In this document: piece by piece, positions 45,462 to 57,371 of the stretch
Position numbering within the stretch: position 1 is the stretch's first letter
Layout of the letters: every line of letters begins with the position of its first letter
Assembly (NCBI GenBank): GCA_001632425.1
Contig: KV425570.1
Coordinates: forward strand, 295,896 to 359,895
Source: Neolentinus lepideus HHB14362 ss-1
Lineage: Eukaryota; Basidiomycota; Agaricomycetes; Gloeophyllales; Gloeophyllaceae
Reading direction: 5' to 3'
DNA: 64,000 bases
The notes under the pieces: generated by a model
Database searches by the model: none
Told to the model about the DNA's origin: nothing
Seen by the model: only the letters and a program-made list of their open reading frames with translations
Program-made: the position numbers and the translations under genes

Positions 45462-46230
45462 TTAGAGCTTCCATATGAAAGCTAGGTCCCCGAGTGGAGT
45501 AACCTCAACTTTGTGCACAGCCCGACAAGGCTGCACACCATTCTCTCCTGACCAGGGCACTCTGACATGAAACTTGCGATCTTCCGACCCCAGCCTCCTA
45601 TAACAAAGAGGTACGATATGCAGCTCTTCGACGTATTCTTTCCAGCATCGCAGAGAATCGCTCAGCAAGCCACAGAAGTTCGGGTCGGAGGTATTTACCG
45701 GTGGGAACTGAGATAAGCAGCGCCCATGTCCATAATTCGAAGCATCGTAAGTGACACATCCAGATCACTTGGCCTCGGCGTAAGTCAGACGGGCCACAAG
45801 TTAAAGCATTTGCTGCACGATGGGATAGAAAGAGTGTAGATACTAGTCTGATCCGAGGCCACTCCTGAGATATTTGATGGTTTTGATATAAGGACGAATT
45901 TCTGAGGTGGGGGGATTCATGTTCGCGAAATATGCAATGAAGAATGACCGAAGACACTTCAGACGGGTAAGGACGCGAATGTAATCCTCAGATAGCTGAT
46001 CATTCTGTTGCTGCAGCTGATGTTCTGACAGAGCTAGAGAGTTTTCAGGCGATAGAAGAATCCAGAGTACGAGACGGCGGGCGAAGATGTACAGTCGCTC
46101 TATAATGATGGCGAGGACACTTGCTTCCTCGCAAGCCTCGATAGTCCCGTAAAACACTAATTCGGTTACGGAGGTCCAGTGTCTCAGAGTGTGTATTCTT
46201 CGCGCCACCTTGATCTAGTGTCTAGTGGCA
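45462..46230 (-). CDS. Uncharacterised gene, structure unresolved
   Basis: On the minus strand an exon-like stretch starts after a plausible acceptor at about 46217 (ACACTAG before ATCAAGGTG). It reads HWTSVTELVFYG, LTRLKCLRSFFIAYF and IRPYIKTIKYL, which recalls leucine-rich segments of fungal F-box proteins without being decisive. After a probable intron, the last exon begins near 45706 (CTTATCTCAG before TTCCCACCGG) and contains DSLRCWKEYVEELHIVPLC, ending at 45462 with LAFIWKL. I could not fix the 5' end or all junctions, so neither length nor function can be given. Confidence 0.4.
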
Positions 46231-46468
46231 TCTGCATCTGTTAGCTAAGGTATGATCATGGCAATGATACAAGGCTGCTGAACGATGGAGTTCGAAGTCG
46301 CATGGTATACGCATATGCAATCAGATTTGGAAGGACTAACAATGTTTCGTGTCACGAGCTGCCACGAGTCACGTGGACACGACGCGTTACCATTAGACCG
46401 TGACGCGTATTAGCGTATTTTCTTCCTTCTTACCAACTTGTGCTTGGGACCAATTCACGCAGACGTGT

Positions 46469-48511
46469 ATGGCGGGCGCATTTAGCGGCCACCTTCTTAA
46501 TTCTTTTGAGCAAGCGAGTCAAGTTCCAGCGCCATTTGGTCAACCAATGAATCCGAACTTGTCTGTTCACGGCGCGATGTCTTTCAACCCCCAGATGCAC
46601 GGCAGCTTCGTCTCATCTCAGCCATCATTCTCCCTGCAGAGCGACCATTCGGTCTATATGGACTTGTCTCAGAGTACTGCACGAAAGATCGCGGAGCTAC
46701 AGGCAAAACTCGACATGAAGCTAGGACCGGAGTTCATTTCGCAGCGACCAGGACCGGGTGGTGGCCCGAAGCTGACGTATGCAGAAGGATGGAAGATTAT
46801 CAACCTTGCAAACGATGTTTTTGGCTTTAATGGCTGGAGCTCTAATGTCGTTAGCTTGAACACGGACTTCATCGATTTCAGTGAGGAGTCGAAGCGGTAT
46901 ACGGTAGGTGTTACAGCGGTAGTGAGGGTGACGCTGAGGGATGGCGTATTTCACGAGGACATTGGATACGGAATGCTGGAAAACTCGAAATCCAAAGGGG
47001 CGGCGCTTGATAAAGTGAGCCATTATATCTTTTTTGTTCAACCTCTCGTTAACATCTTATGAAGTGCAAAAAGGAGGCTGTGACCGACGCCATCAAACGT
47101 TCGCTACGTAACTTTGGCAATCTGCTTGGAAACTGCTTATACGATAAAGCATATGCTCAAGAAGTGGTTAAAATCAAAGTGCCACCGGTGGGTAATCTCC
47201 TTCCCTCACGCTAAACATCACTCAATCTAAGCCATTCAGCCCAAATTCAACAAGAGTGACTTGTACCGACGTCCGGAATTTACTGAGTCGGGCTCCAGCA
47301 ACTCCGTGCCGTCGACATCTAATGCAAGCGGGCCGCAAGCCACAAGCAGAGCAGACCCGTCTTCCCGACAGAACGTATCAAACCCAGCTATTAAGACCGA
47401 ACTTAGCTCGTCTACCGCCGCTCCGTCATCAAGAGCTGGCCCGCCCGCAGCGTCGGACCCGAAATCCACGGCAAATGCGTCCAACTGGAAGAGTAAGGTA
47501 CCAGACCAGTCTTCTACCACCAGAGCCCCTGGCCAAAGCAACAATGCCCCACAGAGGAATCCTCCTGATGCGTCGCCTGCTGCTGCGTCGGATAGAAGTG
47601 CGGGTCAAGGCAACGATTACAAGGCCACAGAAAGAGTTGGCCTCCCAGCAGCGGAACCTCAACAAGTTCCTCGCGCGCGACAAGTCAGCTTTGCGCCCAG
47701 ACCAGCGTCTACCTCCACACCTGCACAACGCCAAGACCTTGGGACGGCAGACGATTCGTTCACTTTTTCCTCGGACGACGACGCTTTCCTGGCACAGGTC
47801 GACTTGGGCCCGGCCGATTCAGGGATGGGCGGGCACATCGACTTTGACGAGGGATGCGGTGGAGTTGACTTGTCTGCGACCTCTCTGAATACAAGTCCGC
47901 CTGCCTCCTCGAAACATGACATTAACGCCCAAGCTCGTGCGAGCACAGTTTCGGTCACAAGCACAACTTCAGCGTCAAGTTCTGTGCAGCATACCGGATC
48001 GCACGGGCAGGGATCGGGGTCGGGGCAGGGTAATCAGGCCGCACCAAGTGTACAACGTCACAATGTTCTCAATGTTGACAACTCGACGTCGCGTTCGTCA
48101 TTGTCCCGGTCAAGAGCTGCAGCCGTTCGCGCGGCATTGCAAGACCAAAGCGCTCCACGACAAGACGATAGCTCCTCCGCGTCGACATCGGCTCGTCCAC
48201 CGGTCCCTTCCATAGGCGGTTTCCACTTTCCCCCAGGCATGGTCAGTAACGCGTCGTCTGCTATATAACTTTCGGTGATTAACTGTGCATGACAGAAAAA
48301 CCCGATTGCAGCACAGCAGCGCCCGTCCGGCCAGCCAGTCTCAATCGTAGGCACAAAGCGGCCAGCAGAGCCTATGGGCCCTCCCTCGCGACACCTGAGA
48401 GGCGGTCCCGGAATGGGTCTCGGACAGCAACAAACAGGAGTGGCTAGGAGGGAGCCTTTTGCCGATCTGGAAATAGAGGAGGGAGGTGACGTGAAGAGGC
48501 TACGTAGGTGA
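46469..48511 (+). CDS. RAD52: Recombination mediator RAD52 (628 aa)
   Basis: RAD52 anneals single strands and loads Rad51 during double-strand break repair. Exons 46469-47014, 47065-47187, 47240-48241 and 48296-48511 give 1887 nt in frame. The conserved DNA-binding core spans about residues 65-235, with [59 protein letters not shown] and [19 protein letters not shown]. The remainder is a low-complexity Ser/Ala/Gln/Pro tail of about 390 residues, as in other fungal Rad52 proteins, where it holds the Rad51- and RPA-binding sites. These sites are not recognisable by eye here. The start is the first ATG in the frame. Confidence 0.95.
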
Positions 48512-49871
48512 ACTTGAAGTACTTTTACTGGGATAGATGCCATGCTTCCACTCCACTAGATACTTTGTTTTTTGGCAGGACATAATAGTATCGTTGTATT
48601 ACTGTACTGATAATCATATTACTACTACCAGCGCACATGTATTCTGTTAACTAGGGGCGCCACAGGGGCCAATTTTCCAGACTTGTATCTATAATCAGAG
48701 GGGCTCCACTGGCAGCACACATCTAGAACTAATTAATACACCACGGGACACGTCCAGGGCTCCGTCAACACGCCGCTAGGTGGCATGGTCTGAGGTCTAT
48801 TTAGCGTCTTGAAACAGAGAAACGGCTTTCCGTCCCATATCAACTATCCATCGATGCATCCCTCAGGGGCAAGAGATTCTCTTCCCCCTTCAGTACGTTC
48901 CCCATGCCCGTGTGCACTGCAATCGACACGGTTCGTTCACCATACATAAGGTGGCACTGGATCGATGAACTCGAACGAATGACCAGTTAGGGAGGCTGTT
49001 GATGGCTACCTTCCAAATCTTCTTATAGAAGGGGAGGCAATATGCTCCTTGATGCCTCCGTCCCACATCCGATTGCTAATCGTGGGCCGGGGATATCAAA
49101 GTAGCGTATGCTGTAGTAGAGCCGCTGAACTCGGAATATTAGGCTATTTCTGAGTGGCGAAGGTGTCAGCGTCTAATGCGGAAGAAAAATATATTCGGAG
49201 CTAAGCACTGGCCTCATTGATGGGTTTACTCTGGATTCTGGAGCAATCTAATTGACAAACCTCTGTCCATGGGTTTTAGAGTTAGGATCGATGTCGTAGG
49301 AGGCGTCAAAACATTCCGGCATAGGAGGGTGATCAGTCAGGAAACACACAGGACAGCGCCGTGAAATAGTAGAAATATACCAAGTCCTTCGGGACGTCAC
49401 GTTTACTAGTAAGTATGCACTCAATATTTACCCGTTTTGTTCTTCCCACAGAGTCACGTGGAGTAGTGACGAACTAAGAGCGCCAGACTGTGTTGTGGAC
49501 GAGAGTGAATCTTGTTATGTAGAGACGCTGGCACTGACGGCCATTATGCATACGTTCGCCTTGATTTTTGGTACGAGACCTGTCGATTTGGTTGGTGGCC
49601 AAGGGCAGTGAGCACGCTCAGCCCGTTACATGTACATACCATACTACCCTATCTGACTGTTAAATCTAGAGTGTCTATCGACATCCCCTCGATGAGTTCA
49701 CCACACAGATACCAGCCCTATTGCTCAAATCCGTTCCATTCTTCATACGTAAGCACTTTTTTCTTTTTCTTGCCTGCGACCAGTCCATCGGCAGCATCTC
49801 CCTTCACGACGCCCAACATAGTCTCATGGTCTACCGAGCAAAACGATTACACCATGCTAGAAGACCACCTT
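48512..49871. other. Convergent region between RAD52 and MAK5
   Basis: No supported gene in about 1.4 kb. The plus-strand frame beginning at 49691 overlaps the antisense of the MAK5 C-terminus and is rejected. Confidence 0.45.
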
Positions 49872-52592
49872 TCAAAGGGACGTACAATTGTGAGCGATCA
49901 TGTCGTCGATAATGCTTCTACTCCCGGAGGTGATATATTTCGCAGAAATCCCCTTAGCGAGCAGAGGCTGAGCGAGCAGCTGTTTCAGCTCAGCCTTCAG
50001 GGCGCCAACCTTCGCGCTATCTTTGCGTTTCTTGGTGTGTACAGTGCCTTCATCATCATCACTGACCCACGCAATTCAGTATTCTCGGAAAAAATATAAA
50101 CGAACATCCTCAACTGACCTGGCCGCAAAGTCTGAATCCAACTCAATCTCCATCGCCTCTGCTGCCTCCTTGATCCAATTCTTCTCATAGTTCTCCTTCT
50201 TCACCTTATGTTGGGCCTTATCAATTTGCTTCGCGAGCTGCACCCTTGCCTTCAACTTATCCAGCATATGCAGATCAATCGTCATATCAGGAATCTCGCT
50301 CTCATCTACATCACAGCCACGTCAGCACCATTCAGTCCGGTTCGCTGAAGAAGGGTTTCTTTTAACCTCGATTAAGACTTCCGAGCAACGCTCTAACCAT
50401 CCTGCGCTCGTCTGGCCCACACATGAGCATGCTGAACCCCTTGCGCATCGCGCGCGCAGTCCGTCCGTTGCGGTGCACGTACACATCCGCTGACCGAGGG
50501 ATCTGATAGTGGATTACGTGGTCCACTTCCGGTACGTCTAGACCACGCGCTGCGATGTCAGTCGCCAGCAGGACTGAGTTCTGTGAAGACTTGAAGCTGC
50601 CATAGAGGACCATGAGCGAAGAGTATGAGCGAAAGGGAGACGCGCACCGGTCTAGGTTATTGAGACGCTGCCGCTGTTCCAGCTGAGAATGCAACGGGAA
50701 TGCATTCACGTTGAGTAGCTCCATCAGGGGAAGAAGTCGTCGAATCCCGTCAATTGATGACAGGAAGACCAGCGATCGGCCTGGATACCGCAGTAGGAAG
50801 TAATACAAATACACGTCCTAGAACCAAGACCGCGAACATTAGATCGTCAGTAGATTCAGATAGTTGTTATATGAACACACCTTATCTGCAGACAAACACT
50901 CGATCTTGCCCTCCCTCAGGGTCGACACAACCCGGCCTTCTGGGCTAAGATCGATCACCTCTGGCTCAGGGTCGCGGAAGTCGAGCCGCAAGAGCAGATC
51001 GTCTGCCCGATAAATAAAGTAAGGCTGTCAAGGTGGATCGAGAATGAGACTAAGGAAAGGCTTGCCTAGAGTAGACGCAGGCTTCGTCTTCGCCGCCTTC
51101 GACCGCTTGCGGATCTTCAGGTTGCGCTGCAGATCCTTGTTCATGGTCGCTGAGAATACGAAGGTCTGCATGTTCTCTTTCTCTGCCGCATGACCTGCGT
51201 CTTTGGTTTTGTCTAGTTCCTTGAATTCAGGATCCGTGTCTTCCTGCCTGAACAATCGCGAAAAGTTAACACCTAGCGAAGACGGACACGCAGACAAGGC
51301 GTACTGGGAGCTTCGCAAGGTTAGCCGCAAAATATGATCCAGCTCAGCGAAATGGCCAGCTTGCACCATCCGGTCAGCTTCGTCGAGAACGAGGAACCTG
51401 AGGTTCTTGATCTCCCTGGCCAATGTGTCATCCTACATTTTCATCAGCTCAGGCTAAGTAGGCTTCCGCCTCGTAGACCACCAACCTCCTGCAGGATATC
51501 CCAAAGTCGCCCAGGAGTCCCCACGAGGACATCTACGCCTCTGTCGAGGATTCGACGCTGCTTCTGCGAGGACATCCCACCCATAATAGCTGCTACGCTC
51601 ACGAGCGGTGGTGATCTCGCTTTGGGCTTCTGCTGACTTGGCCCAGGATCGTTTAGCTCTTGCTTATTCATTCCTTTGCCCTTCTTTCCGTTGCGGACCG
51701 ATTCACTGGAGTGCGCCGCATCTAGATCGACTTCGTTGAGACAAACGTTGAGGTGAGAAGACACTTGCAGAGCGAGTTCTCGCGTGGGGCAAAGGATCAA
51801 GGCTTTCAATGTCCGTTTCGAACTTTTGGATGGGCGTGCGGGACTTAGGAGGTGGTGGAGAATGGGAAGACCGTATGCCAGCGTTTTTCCCGAGCCCTGA
51901 CAATGGTGTTTGAGTATGAAACGCCGAGGAAACAAAGACAGGAATGATGTACCGTTTCTGCGATACCGATAACATCTTTGCCAGATAGTGAGACTGGGAT
52001 GGTGCGCGACTGAATAGGTGTGGGCAAGGTGAATTTCTGGGCGTAGATGGATCGTAACAGCTGGAAGTGCAAGGGGTAGCTTTGCCAGGCAGGGAGGAGA
52101 TTTTCCGCTGGTTTCTATCAGAAAAATTTGTGTATCTCCACGAGATAAACTCACTGTCAAACTGTGGAAGCTCAAGAGCAGGCTCGGTCTCTGAATGGAT
52201 CCCCTCGAGCTGCGCATGAGCCTGCCCCTCATCTTCCCTCGATTCCGTTCCAAATGCTAGCTCTTCCTCTCCGCCGTCTTGATGATTATCTTCATGGTTT
52301 TGCGCAATCTAACGAAGGTCAAGGACAACGTGTACTAATAGCACTGAAGATTACTCACGTTGAACTTGACAACCCTGCCCGCTTCCGTCTCCTCGTATAC
52401 AACCTCGACTCCTTCGACCTCCTCAAGCTCCAAGATACCATCCTCTGCGCCAAGCCATGCCTCTTTCGACCTCGAAACGGTCTTCCAAGGCAAAGAGTTG
52501 GCATTTGAGTTGGCATTTGAGTGTGCGAGCTTCGGTTTCTTTCCGGAGCGACCAGATTGTTTTAACTTGCGCTTCGTCGCAGAACGTTCCAT
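49872..52592 (-). CDS. MAK5: DEAD-box RNA helicase MAK5 / DDX24 (720 aa)
   Basis: This nucleolar ATP-dependent RNA helicase is needed for 60S ribosomal subunit assembly. Exons on the minus strand are 52592-52359, 52308-52155, 52107-51953, 51896-51486, 51432-51305, 51247-51066, 51002-50881, 50817-50648, 50596-50367, 50305-50119 and 50061-49872 (2163 nt in frame). Helicase motifs: AETGSGKT (179-186), PTRELA, GTPGRL, DEAD (335-338), [29 protein letters not shown] and HRNGRTAR. The N-terminal [15 protein letters not shown] and the inserted linker between motifs Ia and Ib mark the Mak5/DDX24 subfamily. One intron (51003-51065) begins with GC. Two others (57 and 51 nt) are multiples of three without stops, so retained forms would still be translatable. 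Confidence 0.95.
51003..51065 (-). other. GC-AG intron of MAK5
   Basis: The reading frame requires an intron from GCAAGC (51065) to CAG (51003). The exon before ends in CTCTAG and the codon across the junction gives D, matching the family wording [10 protein letters not shown]. No GT donor restores the frame. Confidence 0.75.
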
Positions 52593-52994
52593 GATATGCA
52601 GTGTCCCTACTAGTGTTATAGTCCAGAGTTATACGAGCTTTCCCGTGTTTGCGTGATCTCTCTCGCGGATTGCTGCAATACCTAGAATTTACAGCAAGTG
52701 ATCGAGACGAAAAGAACTTTGACTACCAATTTGGGCATACACCTGTCTGTTATGGAGAAACTCGTAGACTCGCGCGAGACACGTGATGGACGCGTGACTT
52801 CAGACCTCCGCTCAGGGAAGCGTGCTGATCTTCCACACTGATAGAGCTTCGTAAGACTGCGGATAGCACCCCAGAAATTCTCGTGTTTCGCTCGACGAAT
52901 GAAGGACGCACCTTCAACGAAGCGGAAGACATGGCTGTTATCCTCCAAGAAGCGCTGGGTCGACCCGTCGTGCTCGGGCAACCGCAACAATGCC
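52593..52994. promoter_or_regulatory. Divergent promoter region of MAK5 and STN1
   Basis: About 400 bases separate two start codons facing away from each other. No TATA box is obvious on either side. No other gene is seen. Confidence 0.5.
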
Positions 52995-55198
52995 ATGGTC
53001 GGGACAGATCGTTCTTCTCATTCCTCTGCAGAGATATGGCGGTGGACCTTGACAAAGTCGGCGACCGCGCCCTGTTTTGTAAGGGATGTGCATGAGATGC
53101 AAGAGAGCGGGTCGAGAGGTGCGCTTTTGCTTACTACTGAATAGAGTCCTCTTATAGATGATTGTCGGCTCTGCTCACTATCATCAAAGAGCACGACTTC
53201 TTTTGGCTCAATAAAGTCCCGTGTAGAACTGTCAAATTGCTCGGTGTTATCGTAGGCGTCCAAACATATGAGAAACGTGTAGTCTATACGCGTAAGTCCA
53301 TCACAACATTTAGTCTATTGTCCCGACACGAAATCTGGATCTTCAGTCGACGACGGAACATCCACCATTGACTGCGTTCATCGACCTGAGCCGCCTCCCG
53401 CGCCTCTGAGCCCTGCGAAACCGAAGTCTACTTCGAAAGGCAAGGAAAAATCTAATCCTTACATACGACCACCGTCACCGAAAGCGGATAAGAAAGAGAG
53501 GATAGTCTTACTACCTGAGCCCCTTGCTCCAGTTGCAGGAGTTGGAGCAACTGTTCGAGTCATCGGACGTGTCCTCACGAAACATAATTCGAGACAGATT
53601 CAAGCTGATCACATAGGTATAGTGCCATATCCTATTATCACTGCGGCCATTCATTTCATGGTAATGAAATAGATATATGTTTATCCGCAAACGACGAGAT
53701 ACATCACTGGTCACAAGTCTTAGCGCTACATAAAGAAAAGTACTCTCAGTCGGGGCCATTTCTGATCCCTGTATCTACTATATCTGCCGCATCTCCAGAA
53801 GAAGCCCCAAGCATCACTCAAGAGCTGCATTCATCTAACTACACACCGCAGACGCCTTCCCGAAGGTTGGTAGTTCCCCACAGTACGCCATCTACAGTAT
53901 CCTCGGTCTCCGGATCGAGCCCGGTCAAGTCTGAATACGAAGATCAGGCAAGTTATACCGCTTCGAATACAGAGGGTATCGCTGATACACTCATGCTGTC
54001 TTAGACCCAGCCCAGACTACGCCATCCATCTCGTCTTCACAGTCGAGACTTAAACCTCAACACGTTCCGGATATACGTGAAGCATTATATGGACAATGCG
54101 CCGGCTCCCGCAGTGGACCTACATAATTGCTTGGTCTGCGGTCCCTCGGAGTATTGCCCACACTTCGACTCCTCTTCTTCAGCGACGGCTGGTCTCCGAC
54201 AGCATTCCTTTCACATCCCAACAACACCCATGAACTCGTCTGCATTGAATGACATTGGCGTTGGGGAGAAGACCCCAAGAACCTCGATGGCAGGTAACAG
54301 AGGAGAAGACGCTACACCTCGGGCCCCGAGATATGGCGTACTACCGGAACAGTCTGAGCGGCAGAAGCTGTGTGGCTTCACGATGTCGTATCTTCGACGT
54401 GTGCCGGAATTACGCCTGATGGCCAGACGGACGGTAGAGGCAGAGGCGAAGCGGAGAAGACACCAGGAACGTCATGACGCCAAACAGTCGGCCTCTCGAT
54501 CGACTCAATTACGCCGTCGACCGGAGAATGTCGTTGGTGACAGTCGACGAGAAGAACTGCGGGGCGACAGAAAGCGCTCTGGCGGCGGGGAACCCGTTGG
54601 GCGTAAGATGAAGCGCCTGTTCTCAGTAACAATCCTGAAGCTCTATGAAGAAGGCAGCATTGTGCTGTGGGACGGGCCTGTTCGACCGTTCTCTAGTCTG
54701 AGATACGGATCTCAGAGTGGTCCGAATCAAAGTCAGGCTATTTGGAAATCGACGAGCGCCGCTTCTATGGCGTTGTCCGCCATCTCTACTGCACACTCAG
54801 CTTCCATTGGTGCCGTCGGCGGGGATGACGTTGATGGGGACGTTGATGACCGGGACAGTGACCTATCGGATGTGCCCTTGAACGAGGAAGCTTACGTGCC
54901 TGTTACTCCGGGACTTTTAGCAGAATATGTTGAGGCTGCTATCAAGACTTTGATGGAGCGTTCATCCCGGGAACTTCAGCCTTCGAGGTCTACATGCAAG
55001 CAGCTTTCAGCAGCCTATCGTCCTCGGGCAGTGGCCACGCCCGGGCCCACCACAGAGGAGATTGTGAGGTTCCTGAGGCGGGGTGATGAGATGTGGGCGA
55101 AGGTAGGAGAGTGGGCAATTGAAGATGCATTGCAATTGTTACGGAAGGAGGGCCGGGCCTGGGATATCGGGCAAGGAAGGTGGGAGTTGTGTCTATAG
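52995..55198 (+). CDS. STN1: CST telomere-capping subunit STN1 (654 aa)
   Basis: STN1 works with TEN1 (and CTC1/CDC13) to protect telomere ends and help fill in the C-strand. Exons 52995-53118, 53190-53291, 53347-53616, 53673-53947 and 54005-55198 give 1965 nt in frame. The OB fold is clear: WTLTKSATAPCFVRDV, FFWLNKVPCRTVKLLGVIVG, YEKRVVYTLDDGTSTIDCVH and VRVIGRVLTKHNSRQI. Then LRHPSRLHSRDLNLNTFRIY leads to the C-terminal part, whose winged-helix-like end includes VTPGLLAEYVEAAIKTLME and AIEDALQLLRKEGRAWDIG. A Cys/His cluster (CLVCGPSEYCPHFD) lies about 40 residues after the OB-linked block. The intron at 53948-54004 begins with GC. The start is the first ATG in frame before the OB fold. Confidence 0.9.
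53948..54004 (+). other. GC-AG intron of STN1
   Basis: The donor is CAG followed by GCAAGT, the classic GC-AG consensus, and the acceptor is TTAG at 54004. It joins GAT CAG to ACC CAG in phase 0. Reading through meets a stop in the intron. Confidence 0.8.
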
Positions 55199-55408
55199 AA
55201 TTATTATACGCCAATTGCGCTAGGTTTAAAGGATGTAGGGCTCTATTGATATATGTACTGCGCATCTAAATCGTTCGTCAGAAAGCACTTGAAGAGCCTG
55301 ATACATCATGTCAGAGCATGGCGTGTGTACTACATCGTATTTATGGATACAGTCTCGTTTAGGTTTTTACTCAAAAAATCCTTCCTTTTCCTCTCCCGCT
55401 CGGCGCCC

Positions 55409-56214
55409 TCATGCAACCAACTTCATCGTCTTCTCCTCTCCAATCTCAGGCCAGAACGCCTCTTCAAGTTCCACCACTCGAGCCCAGATCTCTTCTGATT
55501 TCCTCCAAGTTTCCGTGCCAGCGGCGATACCCAGGTCATTGACAACGTCAGCGAGGTCATCAACGAATGTGATGAATTCGGCATTCGTCCAATTGGACAC
55601 AAAATTAGACACGGCAGTGTTCGTCGGATTAAAAGCGAGCGTTGCGGCATATTTATCAAAGACGGAACCGACATATCGCCATGCATCCAGGTATACCTGT
55701 CGGAAGGATGAAGTAAGTTCAAACGGAACTTTCATGTATCTCTTACCCTCTCCATGGCCCACAGAAATACTAGGCCATCTTGTAGGGTGCCCAGCGCGGC
55801 AATTCGATGCATTTCCGCCGTGTAATCCCTGGTTGCCTTGCGCTCCTTCCATCCCTCGATATCTAGGTTCCATGCCACAGACGTCTCCTTGAAGAACCCC
55901 ACTTCTCTTACCACATTCTTCAGCGCGTACGTTAATATCTTCAGAATACGTGCATTCCTCGCTTCCGCAACAGAGTTGATAGAATCCAACGAGGAGTACG
56001 GGATTTTTGTAATAAGCAATCCGATGAAACGCGGATATGCGTGAGCCGCGTAGAGCCGGTCTTGTGCGAGCCACAAAGCCAGTAGATCATGGTTGACAGT
56101 CCCGTTACCACATGCCGTCAAAAATTCATGTTCAACAGCAGCTGAATAGGGTCTCGGAGTCGATAATGAGACGAGCCTGCTCGTAAGGGTCTCTGTAGCT
56201 AGCGGTGGCGTCAT
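55409..56214 (-). CDS. TenA/THI-4 family protein (251 aa)
   Basis: TenA-type proteins salvage thiamin breakdown products (thiaminase II/aminopyrimidine aminohydrolase) or act as haem-oxygenase-fold proteins of unclear role. Exons on the minus strand are 56214-55747 and 55696-55409 (756 nt in frame, intron 50 nt). Family wording includes HEFLTACGNGTVNHDLLALWLAQDR with YAHAYPRFIG-like sequence, and later FLWAMERVYLDAWRYV, NWTNAEFITFVDDLADVV and WARVVELEEAFWPEI. The residues that define the thiaminase II active site cannot be assigned confidently by eye, so the catalytic role is uncertain. Frame sequence upstream of 56214 has no ATG, which fixes the start. Confidence 0.85.
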
Positions 56215-56380
56215 AGCAGTGTTGATGGTGAAGCGCGGAGTTCGAATTTCCGTACGAAGCACAGCTCGAGTTCAACGTGCTCGACGACGGCTACGCAGAC
56301 GACTACACCACGACAGCCGTTGTTCGGAGTCAACCTGACAGTGCTTTAACTCTTCATACCATTCTTTGCTTTCGAACATA
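56215..56380. promoter_or_regulatory. Compact divergent promoter of TenA-like and YRA1 genes
   Basis: Only 166 bases separate the two start codons. The middle is rich in CGACGACGG and TACG words. No TATA box is evident. The two genes must share most of their upstream control sequence. Confidence 0.6.
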
Positions 56381-57371
56381 ATGGCTGCTGGATTCAACAG
56401 GTCTCGAAAGCCATATAGCGTGCGTCACAGCTGTTTCGCCTTCAATATATGTCTGACTGACTGCTCTTTTAGCGCCCAGGAGCGCGAGCAAGAGCTCCGG
56501 AAGGCGCATGGACACACGACAAGGCACCGTTCGACGTCGCTTCTCGGCCTATCAGCAACCAGTCGACTGTAGAAGGCGGACAGACCAAGCTCCTTGTGTC
56601 AAACTTGCACTATGAAATTACACCCAAGGATTTGAATGTTCGCATCCTCTACCCAAGCTGCGTTTGCAGACGATGATGAAATGATTTCAGGCGATATTCG
56701 GGCAGATAGGCACGCTCGTTCGCGAGCCAATAATCAAGGTTTGAGAGTCCGAATGACCCGAGTTCACCACCCCATGTCGACTCCTTTCGGTTCAATTTTC
56801 GGAATAAAGTACGATCGCAGTGGCCGATCAACAGGCGTCGCCATCATACATTATGAAACCGCTGAAGAAGCCAAGAGAGCCAAAACCCAATTCGAAGGGG
56901 TTCTGGCTAAAGGTAATAGTGGAATGTTCTCGGTTTGTTCGGCTTTGTCTTACGGGAATGCCATTGCTATAGGTCAAGAAATGTCCATCACATACGACAC
57001 TGCACCGACTTTCGGCCATCGGAAAGAGCGGCGTGCAAGCGCGCCCTCGTCGCTAATCAACAGAATCCAGAAGCCGGCTCTCTTAGACCGGTTGAGTCAA
57101 GACGACATCCATACAAGACCACCACCTGTCTCGTGCGTGTCTCCTGCTACATCATATTACTATCCATAATCATCACGCGGCGTGGGACGATAGGAAATCT
57201 GGTCCTGGACCGATCCGTTCACGAGGAAGAGGAGCTGGGCGACCTGGCCCCAGGAAGCCCAAAACAGCAGAAGATTTGGACAAGGAGTTGGATTCCTTCA
57301 TGTCTGATGGTACAAAAGGGCCGACTGCTCCTGTTCGAGCAGCTGCGGAAGGCGATGTAGAAATGGCGTAA
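56381..57371 (+). CDS. YRA1: mRNA export adaptor YRA1 / ALYREF (230 aa)
   Basis: YRA1 couples mRNA processing to export as part of TREX and hands mRNA to Mex67. Exons 56381-56419, 56473-56637, 56691-56738, 56810-56912, 56973-57132 and 57194-57371 give 693 nt in frame. The N-terminus (KPYSRPGARARAPEG) is basic. The RRM has RNP2 KLLVSNL, the REF helix phrase DLNAIFGQIGTLV, RNP1-like GRSTGVAIIHYE and EMSITYD. The C-terminus has RGRGAGRPGPRKPKT and the conserved AEDLDKELDSFM box. Length and order match fungal Yra1/Mlo3. It is divergently paired with the TenA-like gene. Confidence 0.94.

Noticed and set aside
49691..50099. Plus-strand open frame of about 136 codons
   Set aside because: It is antisense to the last exons of MAK5, whose C-terminus ([20 protein letters not shown]) is clearly conserved; the plus frame has no motif of its own.
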